Position numbers and translations under genes: made by a program
Shown here: positions 1 through 6,094 of the stretch, piece after piece
Position numbering within the stretch: the stretch's first letter is position 1
Layout of the letters: each line of letters begins with the position of its first letter
Assembly: GCA_947175045.1 (NCBI GenBank)
Contig: CAMWLH010000060.1
Coordinates: 1 to 9,085, forward strand
DNA length: 9,085 nt
DNA from: an uncultured Clostridia bacterium
GTDB taxonomy: Bacteria > Bacillota > Clostridia > Oscillospirales > Ruminococcaceae
Reading direction: 5' to 3'
Notes under the pieces: generated by a model
What the model was told of the DNA's origin: nothing
The model's database searches: none
The model's input: the letters and a program-made list of their open reading frames with translations, nothing else

Positions 1-4
1 GACT

Positions 5-40
5 AACAGACCGCCCTCGGTTCGGGGCGGTCTGTTTTTT
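5..40 (+). terminator. Intrinsic terminator of an upstream gene outside the window
   Basis: A perfect GC-rich stem (cagaccgccc at 7-16 with gggcggtctg at 25-34, extendable by two A-T pairs) is followed at once by a run of T (35-40). This is a classic rho-independent terminator on the + strand. The gene it serves lies left of the window. It separates the Sel1-protein promoter at 84-112 from upstream transcription. Confidence 0.88.
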
Positions 41-83
41 CGGAATATCACTATAAAAAAATACCTTTGATACAATATATAGA

Positions 84-112
84 TTGACAGAAAGACAAAA
101 TTGTGGTACAAT
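84..112 (+). promoter_or_regulatory. Sigma-A promoter with extended -10 for the Sel1-repeat gene
   Basis: A perfect -35 TTGACA (84-89) is followed after 17 bp by TACAAT (107-112), which matches the -10 consensus at five of six positions. A TG at 104-105 one base before the -10 makes it an extended -10. Transcription would start near 119, giving a short leader with a G-rich ribosome site (agggggt, 134-140) seven bases before the ATG at 148. A second TGaTACAAT box at 68-76 has no good -35 and may be a weak alternative. Confidence 0.85.
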
Positions 113-147
113 ATAAGATGATACTTTAAACAAAGGGGGTATGTCCG

Positions 148-1431
148 ATGGTTTGCGCCCGCTGCGGGAGAACCTTTGACGAAACAAAGCAGGACTACTG
201 CGGCTTCTGCAAGACCGTACACGCGCAAAACGGCGAGGCGCTGCGGGATATTAAGGGCATACTACGCTACATTTCCGATAAATTCGGCGCGGAAACGCTG
301 CTCGACAGGCGGCGCACCGACGCGCTGATCTCCGATATTTTCCCTAAGGAGCACGCGGTAAGGCGGCTGATCTATGTGGCGCTGTACGACGGCTGCGCCC
401 AGAAGCTGTACGCGGTGAGGGCTAAGCCCTTTGAAGTCCGCTGCGCGGCGGCGGCTAGGTGCGTGAAATCCATGCGGGACGAGATAGGGCTTAAGGGCAG
501 GATCGCCGCAGAGGCCGTCGAGGCTGTGGGCTGCGCTATGGGCTGCGAGGTCGCGTTCAAGAAGTCGGAGACGCTTCCCGCCGCGGCTACCGAAAGCGTT
601 AAGAACATCACAGACCCCGCGGAGCAATACTCCCTTGGGCGGCATTTCGACCGTCTGCATGACTACGAAAAGGCCCTGTACTGGTTTGAACAGTCCGCGC
701 TGCAGGACTACGGCGAGGCTCAATATTATATGGGCAGCTACCGTCTGGAGGGCAGAGGCGGCGCACAGAACACGGAACAGGCTCGTGAGTGGTTTTTGCG
801 CGGCGCGGAGAACGGCATTGCCGACGCGGAGTATATGGCGGGATATTTCTGCGCGGAGGGCATAGCCTGCGAGATAGACGAAAACGCCGCCTTTGAGCAT
901 TTTATGAAAGCCGCTTCCGCGGGTTCTGCGGAGGCGATAAACGCTATAATTATGTGCTATGAGAACGGTATTCATGTGGAAAAGAACCCTTCTATTGCCG
1001 AAAAATGGCGGAAATTCGCGGAGAACGGCACTCCTGTCGATCTGCTGTCTGAGGCGGAGGCTCCTCAGCCCACGCCCGACGACGGCGAGGAGCTCTATCA
1101 GAGCGCGCGCCGCTGTCTCTCGGAAAAGGATATGGAGGGCGCGGCTATGTTTTACCTACGCGCCGCCGAGATGGGTCACACGCGCGCGCAATGCAGCTAT
1201 GGGAAGTGTCTGTATCTCGGCAGCGGGGTCGAAAAGGATACCGCGGAGGCGTTCCGATGGTTTAAAACGGCGGCGGAGCAGAACCTCGATATCGCGCAGT
1301 ACAATCTTGGGGTAATGTACCTTAAAGGGGTTCATGTTGATAAGGACCTTCAGCTCGCGCGGCATTATTTTACTCTCGCCGCGGACAACGGACACGCAGA
1401 GGCGGCTAAGATACTTAAAAAATTGAAGTAG
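148..1431 (+). CDS. Zinc-ribbon and Sel1-repeat (TPR-like) protein
   Basis: Predicted 427-residue cytoplasmic protein with no signal peptide or membrane segment. Residues 3-21 form a CxxC-x11-CxxC zinc ribbon (C3, C6, C18, C21). Residues about 30-135 are a helix-rich region that I cannot assign to a named family. From about 155 to the end lie roughly seven Sel1-type helical repeats of about 36 residues, recognisable by A-x2-W/Y-F-x2-A-A-x2-G and A-x-Y-x-L/M-G-x2-Y-x3-G patterns. The repeats are split by an acidic, proline-containing linker near 300-315. Sel1 repeats are protein-protein scaffolds, often found in signalling or stress proteins; the partner here is unknown. The start at ATG 148 fits the ribosome site at 134-140, whereas the ATG at 141 is out of frame. 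The zinc-protein and kinase genes follow after a 162-bp gap, so a shared pathway is plausible but inferred. Confidence 0.85.
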   Translation: MVCARCGRTFDETKQDYCGFCKTVHAQNGEALRDIKGILRYISDKFGAETLLDRRRTDALISDIFPKEHAVRRLIYVALYDGCAQKLYAVRAKPFEVRCAAAARCVKSMRDEIGLKGRIAAEAVEAVGCAMGCEVAFKKSETLPAAATESVKNITDPAEQYSLGRHFDRLHDYEKALYWFEQSALQDYGEAQYYMGSYRLEGRGGAQNTEQAREWFLRGAENGIADAEYMAGYFCAEGIACEIDENAAFEHFMKAASAGSAEAINAIIMCYENGIHVEKNPSIAEKWRKFAENGTPVDLLSEAEAPQPTPDDGEELYQSARRCLSEKDMEGAAMFYLRAAEMGHTRAQCSYGKCLYLGSGVEKDTAEAFRWFKTAAEQNLDIAQYNLGVMYLKGVHVDKDLQLARHYFTLAADNGHAEAAKILKKLK

Positions 1432-1527
1432 CGGGGAGCTTGGGGCGCTATCAGAGTTAAGGCGCGCTCAAAAAAGCAAATCAATCAGCCGAGAGCAACG
1501 CAAAACGGAGCTTTTACGGGTGTGATA

Positions 1528-1556
1528 GCAAGAACGCTGCAAAGCAGCGTTCTTGC
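1528..1556. repeat. Perfect 13-bp hairpin in the Sel1/zinc-protein gap
   Basis: The arms gcaagaacgctgc (1528-1540) and gcagcgttcttgc (1544-1556) pair perfectly around an AAA loop. No T run follows, so this is not a normal intrinsic terminator on the + strand. It ends 27 bp before the ribosome site of the next gene. It could stabilise or separate the mRNA segments of the two genes, or be part of a dispersed intergenic palindrome. The rest of the gap (1432-1527) shows nothing I can name. Confidence 0.7.
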
Positions 1557-1593
1557 GGTGCGTGAAGATTCAAATTATAATCAGGAGGATATT

Positions 1594-1944
1594 ATGAAAG
1601 CAGCAGTAATTTTGACTAAGTGCCGTCAGACTCACGAGCTTTTCGGGATACGTTCCGAGCAGCGCGAGGACGGCGCGTGGTACGCTACATGGGCATTCAA
1701 GGTGAGCGAGAGGACTGCCGGACGTGAGAAGTTCGGCGATACGGTGATAAGCGGAAACGTATATGTTACCACGGAATACCCCTCCTGTCCCTATTGCGAG
1801 GCCAAGGGTTTCTTTCAATGCAGCGAATGCGGTAAGACTACCTGCTGGGACGGCGAGGACGAAACGGTGTGCGAATGGTGCGGCAACGCCGCGGAGACCT
1901 CCGCGGAGGAGAGCTTCGATTCGCTGTCGGGAGGCGGCTTCTGA
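1594..1944 (+). CDS. Small TerY-C-like zinc-binding protein
   Basis: Predicted 116-residue soluble protein. The C-terminal half carries a dense cysteine array: C65-x2-C68-x7-C76-x2-C79-x4-C84-x8-C93-x2-C96. The flavour is CPYC...QCSECGK..C...VCEWCG, which matches my recollection of the TerY-C metal-binding domain. That domain is usually fused to or encoded beside vWA proteins in tellurium-resistance-like clusters. The N-terminal half (1-60) looks beta-rich and is unassigned. ATG 1594 is chosen because a perfect AGGAGG (1583-1588) sits five bases upstream; the in-frame GTG at 1522 would run translation through the hairpin at 1528-1556 and lacks a ribosome site. The TGA stop overlaps the kinase ATG (TGATG, 1942-1946), implying translational coupling and a joint role. 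An adaptor or substrate of the kinase is one possibility, by inference. The family call is from motif memory, not a search. Confidence 0.75.
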   Translation: MKAAVILTKCRQTHELFGIRSEQREDGAWYATWAFKVSERTAGREKFGDTVISGNVYVTTEYPSCPYCEAKGFFQCSECGKTTCWDGEDETVCEWCGNAAETSAEESFDSLSGGGF

Positions 1945-3215
1945 TGCTTAAGGTCGGCGACAAAATCCCTCTGGAGCTGGGCGGCGCGGCAAGAATCACC
2001 GCCTTGCTCGGCTCGGGCGGGCAGGGCACGGTTTACCGCGCGGAATTCGCGGGCAGGGAATACGCGCTGAAAATGTATTTCCCAAACAAGCTAAAGCGCC
2101 CCGAGCTTTTCAGAGATAATCTCGCAAGGCTGAGCGAGGAGAGCGTGGAGGACAACGCTTTCCTTATGCCCAAGCTGCTTACCGCGAGGTATGACGGCAG
2201 CTTCGGGTTTCTTATGGAGCTTATCCCCGAGGAGTACAAGCCCTTTTCCGACGTGCTCAACGCGCGGGTCAAGCTGTCGGGGCTGTACTCGGTGGTCAAT
2301 TCCGCGATAAGGATAACCTCCGCGTTCCGCACGCTGCACAACAGCGGAAAGAGCTATCAGGATCTGAACGACGGGGGGTTCTTTATAAGACCCTCCGACG
2401 GCGACGTGCTGATCTGCGACTGCGACAACATCGCGCCCTACGGCGAGCATCTGGGGATAGCGGGCAAGCCCGGGTATATGGCTCCCGAGATAGTGAGGGG
2501 GGAGAAGGCTCCCGATAAGCTCACAGACCGCTACTCTCTGGCGGTGGTGCTGTTCAGGCTTCTTTTAAGGGGAGACCCGCTGGAGGGGAGCAGGGTGCTG
2601 AAAAGCGTCTGCCTTACCGAGGAAGCGGAGCGCCGTCACTACGGCTTCGAGCCGACATTCGTGTACGACCCCGACGACGACAGCAACCGCCCCGTGCGCG
2701 GAGTTCACAACAATATCATAAAATTCTGGAGGATAATCCCCGAGTATATACGCGACGCGTTTACTTTTTCATTTACGGTCGGTATCGAGCAGCCGCAGAA
2801 GCGCCTTATCGAAAAACAGTGGCTCGATTTGCTGATACGGCTGAGGGGAGATATCACCGCCTGCCCCTGCGGGAGCCAGGGATTTTTCTCCACGAGCGAG
2901 ATAGACGGGGAGGGAAAGGCGGTCTGCCCCTGCGGGCTGCACTACCCCAAGCCGATAACGCTGAGAGGCTCTAAAGAGCGGATACTTCTTTTTGACGGCG
3001 CAAGGCTGTTTGACGACAGACTGAACGTTACCGCCGAGGTAGTCCGCAACAAAAACAATCCCGGACTATGGGGGCTTAAAAATCTTTCCGATACCGAATG
3101 GCTCTGCACCCTGCCGAACGGAACGGAAAAGGTCGTGCCGCGCGATGGCGCAGCGCCTATTTTTGTCGGTACAACGGTCAAAGCGGGTGAAACACAATAC
3201 ATTATGGAGGACTGA
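1944..3215 (+). CDS. Divergent protein kinase with zinc ribbon and FHA-like tail
   Basis: Predicted 423-residue soluble protein. Residues about 1-300 follow the eukaryotic-type protein kinase layout: glycine loop LGSGGQGTVY (22-31), ATP lysine K43 in ALKM, a catalytic loop SYQDLNDGGF with D140, ICDCDN at 157-162 in the DFG place (D159), GYMAPE (177-182) and DRYSL (195-199). The HRD His-Arg, the usual catalytic-loop lysine and the usual metal-binding Asn are replaced. The YQDLND form is one I associate with kinases in TerY/tellurium-resistance-like clusters. A CPC...CPC zinc ribbon follows (C307, C309, C328, C330). The last 85 residues are beta-rich, with NNPGLWGLKNLS and a GTTVKAGE stretch, suggesting a degenerate FHA phosphothreonine-binding domain. 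ATG 1944 is preferred over an upstream in-frame start at 1869 because GGAGG lies at 1930-1934 and the kinase fold begins just after it. It overlaps the zinc-protein stop by one base. Substrates are unknown. Confidence 0.85.
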   Translation: MLKVGDKIPLELGGAARITALLGSGGQGTVYRAEFAGREYALKMYFPNKLKRPELFRDNLARLSEESVEDNAFLMPKLLTARYDGSFGFLMELIPEEYKPFSDVLNARVKLSGLYSVVNSAIRITSAFRTLHNSGKSYQDLNDGGFFIRPSDGDVLICDCDNIAPYGEHLGIAGKPGYMAPEIVRGEKAPDKLTDRYSLAVVLFRLLLRGDPLEGSRVLKSVCLTEEAERRHYGFEPTFVYDPDDDSNRPVRGVHNNIIKFWRIIPEYIRDAFTFSFTVGIEQPQKRLIEKQWLDLLIRLRGDITACPCGSQGFFSTSEIDGEGKAVCPCGLHYPKPITLRGSKERILLFDGARLFDDRLNVTAEVVRNKNNPGLWGLKNLSDTEWLCTLPNGTEKVVPRDGAAPIFVGTTVKAGETQYIMED

Positions 3216-3241
3216 ATTACAGTAACGCAATGTTGAGGAAG

Positions 3242-3315
3242 GAAATTTTTCGCGGGAGCCTGACGCGATTCGCTTCGCGCAGCGGAGTGAGCGGTGGCGG
3301 GCCGCGGAAAATTTT
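3242..3315. repeat. Palindromic intergenic element A
   Basis: Imperfect terminal inverted repeats, gaaatttttcgcgg (3242-3255) and ccgcggaaaatttt (3302-3315), match at 12 of 14 positions. They flank a core with a small internal hairpin (cgcga 3264-3268 with tcgcg 3275-3279). The core contains no open reading frame. The ends resemble those of the element at 5054-5160 (aatttttcgc / gcggaaaatt). It fills most of the gap between the kinase and the GH5 gene. It has no T run, so it is not an obvious terminator. A dispersed MITE-like or REP-like palindrome is the likeliest identity, by inference. Confidence 0.6.
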
Positions 3316-3350
3316 AAATTCATATAAAAAACACAAAATTCGAAAGGAGC

Positions 3351-4979
3351 ATGATTAAAATTATGAAAAAGCTTTTTGGCAGGATACTCTCCGCGGCGAT
3401 TGCGCTGTCGCTGTCGCTCACCGCTCTTGCACTTCCTTCTTCGGCGGCGGAGACGGAATTTGAGGACGCTTATGACGCGGTGGAAAATATTACCGTAGGC
3501 TGGAATCTGGGTAATACGCTCGACTCCTGGGGGGAATGGATAGACGGCTCAAGCGGTACGGCTGCCTTTGAGACGGCATGGGGAAACCCCGTTACCGCCA
3601 AGGAGATGATAACCGCCGTAAAAAACGCGGGCTTCAACACAGTGAGAGTTCCCGTGACCTGGGCGCAGCATATCGACGACGAGGGAAATGTTGACAAGGC
3701 ATGGCTTGACCGCGTAAATGAAGTAGTCGATTATGTGATATCGCAGGATATGTACTGCATTCTCAATACACATCACGAAAGAGACCTCTGGTTCAGAGCT
3801 TCCGAAAGCAGCTACAACACCTATGAGAGCCGCTTCACGACACTTTGGGAGCAGATCGCGCGCCGTTTCCGCAATTACGGTGAAAAGCTGATCTTTGAGG
3901 CGTACAATGAAATTCTCAGCGAAAGCGGCGAATGGACGCAGTCCAACGATACCGGCGCTTACGAGGCGGCTAACAAATTCAACCAGCTTTTTGTGGATAC
4001 GGTTCGGATAACGGGCGGCAATAACGATGTGAGAAACCTAATGGTTCAGACCTATTCCGCGAGTTGGTCGGGCACTACGCTGAACCGCTTTGTAATGCCC
4101 GAGGACACCGCGCGGCGGCATATCATCGTACAGGTACACAGCTACGACCCGCAGACGTTTACCACCAAGGATATAACGTGGGCAACTCCCACAAAGGAGT
4201 GGGGCTCTGACAAGGATAAGGAGGCGCTGGACGAGCTTATGGAGAGCCTTAAAACGTTCTCGCGCGAAATCAAGGCGCCGATAGTTATAGGCGAGTTCGG
4301 CTCGATGGATCAGAACAATACCGCGGCGCGGGCAAGGCATGCGGGATATTTCGTAAAGGCGGCGTATGAGCGCGGCATTAAATGCATATGGTGGGACAAC
4401 GGCAACCTTTCCTCCGAGGGTGAAAGCTTTGGGCTGCTCGACAGGAAAAATCTTGCATGGAAATTCCCTGCGGTAGTTGAGTCGATGGTAAACGCTGTTC
4501 CCGCTGCCGCAAAGCCCGAGGAAACTACTCCCACAACGCCCGACGCACCGACCGACCCCGCAACGCCCGACGGCTCGGCGGATATTCCCGAGAATATCAA
4601 GGCTCTCGGCGGGAGAGTGGCTGCGGCGGTTACGGCGGACAAGGCGGGCGAGCTCAGGTTTGACCTTGGGAGCATCGTTGAGGGCAAATTCATTTCGCTT
4701 GTGAACGATAAGGCGGAATGCGTGGGTGTATGCAGGATTGACGGATCCTCCTTTATGTTCGTGGTTGACGGCGCAGGCGTTTACTACGTTATCGCCGACA
4801 CCGAAACAAAGCTTGTCGGCGATTTATCGAACGACGGCAGGGTAAACGCGCTCGATGCGGCTGTGCTTCTCAGAAATCTAGTTGATCTTAAGGACAGCGG
4901 CTTTAAGGGCGATTTCAACAACGACGGCAGAATAAACGCGCTCGACGCGGCGGCGATACTCAGATATTCGATATCATAA
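3351..4979 (+). CDS. Secreted GH5 glycoside hydrolase (endoglucanase-like) with dockerin
   Basis: Predicted 542-residue secreted enzyme hydrolysing beta-linked plant polysaccharide. Cellulose-type glucan is the likeliest substrate, but xyloglucan or mannan are not excluded. A signal peptide covers about 1-33 (MKKLFGR, hydrophobic core, then PSSAAE). The catalytic domain (about 38-383) shows GWNLGNTLDS (50-59), WGNP, FNTVRVPVTW (95-104), NTHHE (139-143), FEAYNEI with probable acid/base E187, VHSYDP (262-267), IGEFG with probable nucleophile E315, and WWDNG. A Pro/Thr/Asp linker (384-412) leads to an unassigned beta-rich module (413-487). Then come two dockerin repeats, GDLSNDGRVNALDAA (490-504) and GDFNNDGRINALDAA (520-534), with calcium-ligand Asp at 491/495/502 and 521/525/532. 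The dockerin implies docking to a cohesin-bearing scaffold, none of which is in the window. The start is uncertain: AAAGGAG (3343-3349) is only one base before ATG 3351 and 13 bases before the in-frame ATG 3363. No clear promoter was found in the 135-bp gap upstream. Confidence 0.93.
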   Translation: MIKIMKKLFGRILSAAIALSLSLTALALPSSAAETEFEDAYDAVENITVGWNLGNTLDSWGEWIDGSSGTAAFETAWGNPVTAKEMITAVKNAGFNTVRVPVTWAQHIDDEGNVDKAWLDRVNEVVDYVISQDMYCILNTHHERDLWFRASESSYNTYESRFTTLWEQIARRFRNYGEKLIFEAYNEILSESGEWTQSNDTGAYEAANKFNQLFVDTVRITGGNNDVRNLMVQTYSASWSGTTLNRFVMPEDTARRHIIVQVHSYDPQTFTTKDITWATPTKEWGSDKDKEALDELMESLKTFSREIKAPIVIGEFGSMDQNNTAARARHAGYFVKAAYERGIKCIWWDNGNLSSEGESFGLLDRKNLAWKFPAVVESMVNAVPAAAKPEETTPTTPDAPTDPATPDGSADIPENIKALGGRVAAAVTADKAGELRFDLGSIVEGKFISLVNDKAECVGVCRIDGSSFMFVVDGAGVYYVIADTETKLVGDLSNDGRVNALDAAVLLRNLVDLKDSGFKGDFNNDGRINALDAAAILRYSIS

Positions 4980-4986
4980 AACAATA

Positions 4987-5008
4987 CGGCAGCCCCTCGG
5001 GGCTGCCG
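4987..5008 (+). terminator. Hairpin just after the GH5 stop, possible weak terminator
   Basis: A perfect stem, cggcagccc with gggctgccg (4987-4995/5000-5008) around cctcg or an equivalent four-base loop, starts seven bases after the GH5 stop. No T run follows, so it may protect the mRNA 3' end rather than terminate. A better terminator lies downstream at 5196-5228. Confidence 0.5.
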
Positions 5009-5053
5009 CAGACTGCATATAAAGTGCTGACGAGGAGCAAATTATTTAAATGC

Positions 5054-5160
5054 GAATTTTCCGCACCACTTCACCCGCCTTCGGCGGGTTCCGTTAGCCT
5101 CGATTTGAAAGCTCCGCCCGCTTCGCGGGCTGCGCTTTCAAATCGGCTTGCGAAAAATTC
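5054..5160. repeat. Palindromic intergenic element B with nested hairpins
   Basis: The ends gaattttccgc (5054-5064) and gcgaaaaattc (5150-5160) are inverted repeats matching at 10 of 11 positions. Inside lie a hairpin accccgcc-type arm pair (acccgcc 5073-5079 with ggcgggt 5083-5089) and a larger one, cgatttgaaagc (5101-5112) with gctttcaaatcg (5134-5145). The larger one itself encloses gcccg/cgggc (5116-5120/5126-5130). The ends resemble element A at 3242-3315, although the cores differ. It contains no gene. Function is unknown; it is a candidate non-autonomous mobile or regulatory palindrome. Confidence 0.65.
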
Positions 5161-5195
5161 CTGCGTCATTATTACGTCGCTATAACTTTTTATAC

Positions 5196-5228
5196 AAACT
5201 TAAAGCCCCTTACGGGGCTTTAAGTTTT
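5196..5228 (+). terminator. Intrinsic terminator ending + strand transcription
   Basis: A long stem (aaacttaaagcccc, 5196-5209, with ggggctttaagttt, 5214-5227) around a TTAC loop runs into TTTTGT. It would stop transcripts from the GH5 side before they enter the oppositely oriented secreted-protein gene. The A/T ends of the stem could also help termination in the other direction. Confidence 0.78.
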
Positions 5229-5232
5229 GTAC

Positions 5233-5260
5233 AAAATTCCCCTCCCTATCGGGAGGGGAA
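5233..5260 (-). terminator. Intrinsic terminator of the secreted-protein gene
   Basis: A perfect 10-bp stem, ttcccctccc (5237-5246) with gggaggggaa (5251-5260), loop TATC, is read on the - strand and followed by TTTTGT (complement of 5231-5236 and neighbours). It lies 22 bp past the stop of the - strand gene and back to back with the + strand terminator at 5196-5228. Confidence 0.78.
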
Positions 5261-5282
5261 CGTTTATTCGTTCGGAGCCGAA

Positions 5283-6005
5283 TTACTTTCTCTTCTTGGA
5301 AAGCAGAACTACACCGGCAGCAGCGATAGCAGCGCCTGCAACAATAGCAACGCCCTCAACGCCCGTGTCGGGAGAACCCTTGCTGTCAGAAGCAGCGGGA
5401 GTGGAAGGAGCAGCGGTATCAGTATCGGTGTTGGTATCGTCATCCGCAGGAGCGCCGCCAAGACCCGAAACCTCAAACGTTACCTTAACGGAGGTATATG
5501 TCTCATTGGGAACAGCCGCCAGATTGTCATAAACATTGATGAGCTGCGCTCTTACAGCGGGGTTTACGTCAACGCCGTCGGAGCCCTTAACAGCGACTGT
5601 GTTGTCCATAGCGCAAGCCGTAGCGTCAAAATCAACAGCGGAGCCGTTCAGCTCAACGCCTGTGATAGTGAGAACAGCGTCGGGGTTAACGCCCGCGTCG
5701 ATCTCGGTATCAACCTTAAGCATATTCCAGCCGCCGTCTTCAACACCGCTCATCTCAACGGTGTATGTACCGTCGCCTGTGATGGTAGCGTCAACGTAAG
5801 AAGAACCTTCAACCTCAACGCCCTCGCTAAGATCGTTATCCCATACAAGAATAGTATCCTGGGAAAGATCGTCACGATACATAAAGGACGAAGTCTGGAA
5901 AGTGATACCCGCCTTGTAGCTCTCAGCCGCGGATGCGGGCAGAACAAAAGCAGTTGCGGCAACGGCACAGGCAGCCACAGCGGAAATGATATTTCTGATT
6001 TTCAT
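5283..6005 (-). CDS. Secreted, probably sortase-anchored beta-rich surface protein
   Basis: Predicted 240-residue protein. A signal peptide covers about 1-26 (MKIRN, hydrophobic core, cleavage around ASA-AES at 24-28). The body (about 29-182) is beta-rich and acidic, with a TGDGTYTVEMSG motif (77-87) and FEVSGLGG near its end (177-184). Similar modules occur, as far as I recall, in secreted Ruminococcus proteins, where a carbohydrate-binding role is suspected but not established. A low-complexity Asp/Thr/Ala/Pro spacer (186-208) leads to SPDTG (211-215), a hydrophobic span (216-235) and KKRK (237-240). This is the layout of an LPxTG-like sortase signal with an unusual first residue, so wall anchoring is likely. 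AGGAGG lies eight bases before the ATG, and the gene has its own promoter (6064-6092) and terminator (5233-5260), so it is monocistronic. It converges on the GH5 gene. The exact ligand is unknown. Confidence 0.85.
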   Translation of the reverse strand: MKIRNIISAVAACAVAATAFVLPASAAESYKAGITFQTSSFMYRDDLSQDTILVWDNDLSEGVEVEGSSYVDATITGDGTYTVEMSGVEDGGWNMLKVDTEIDAGVNPDAVLTITGVELNGSAVDFDATACAMDNTVAVKGSDGVDVNPAVRAQLINVYDNLAAVPNETYTSVKVTFEVSGLGGAPADDDTNTDTDTAAPSTPAASDSKGSPDTGVEGVAIVAGAAIAAAGVVLLSKKRK

Positions 6006-6063
6006 AAATTTTTCCTCCTGAAAATGTTTTCAAGGACAAAAGTCCATATAGCTTTACATAAAT

Positions 6064-6092
6064 ATTATACACCTTTTTCGTGACAATTTCAA
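6064..6092 (-). promoter_or_regulatory. Sigma-A promoter of the secreted-protein gene
   Basis: Read on the - strand: TTGAAA (complement of 6087-6092), a 17-bp spacer, then a perfect TATAAT (complement of 6064-6069). The start point would fall near 6057, giving a leader of about 50 bases containing AGGAGG (6014-6019). Confidence 0.85.
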
Positions 6093-6094
6093 GA

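Noticed and set aside
262..975. 237-codon - strand open frame within the Sel1 gene
   Set aside because: Shadow of the Sel1 coding frame in GC-rich DNA; no ribosome site or recognisable domain.
1553..1581. TTGCGG/TATAAT promoter-like pair before the zinc-protein gene
   Set aside because: The -35 is poor, and the start point would fall inside the ribosome binding site, removing the leader.
1522..1593. Longer N-terminus of the zinc protein from GTG 1522
   Set aside because: It would translate through a perfect hairpin and lacks a ribosome site, while ATG 1594 has AGGAGG at ideal spacing.
5050..5097. 15-codon frame with a GAGGAG upstream
   Set aside because: Lies inside palindromic element B, spacing is long (12 bases) and the peptide simply follows the palindrome sequence.
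5148..6083. 311-codon + strand open frame across the surface-protein gene
   Set aside because: It is antisense to a gene with signal peptide, sortase tail, AGGAGG site, promoter and terminator. Its own translation is low-complexity Ser/Asn/Arg-rich with no recognisable domain and it starts inside a palindromic element.
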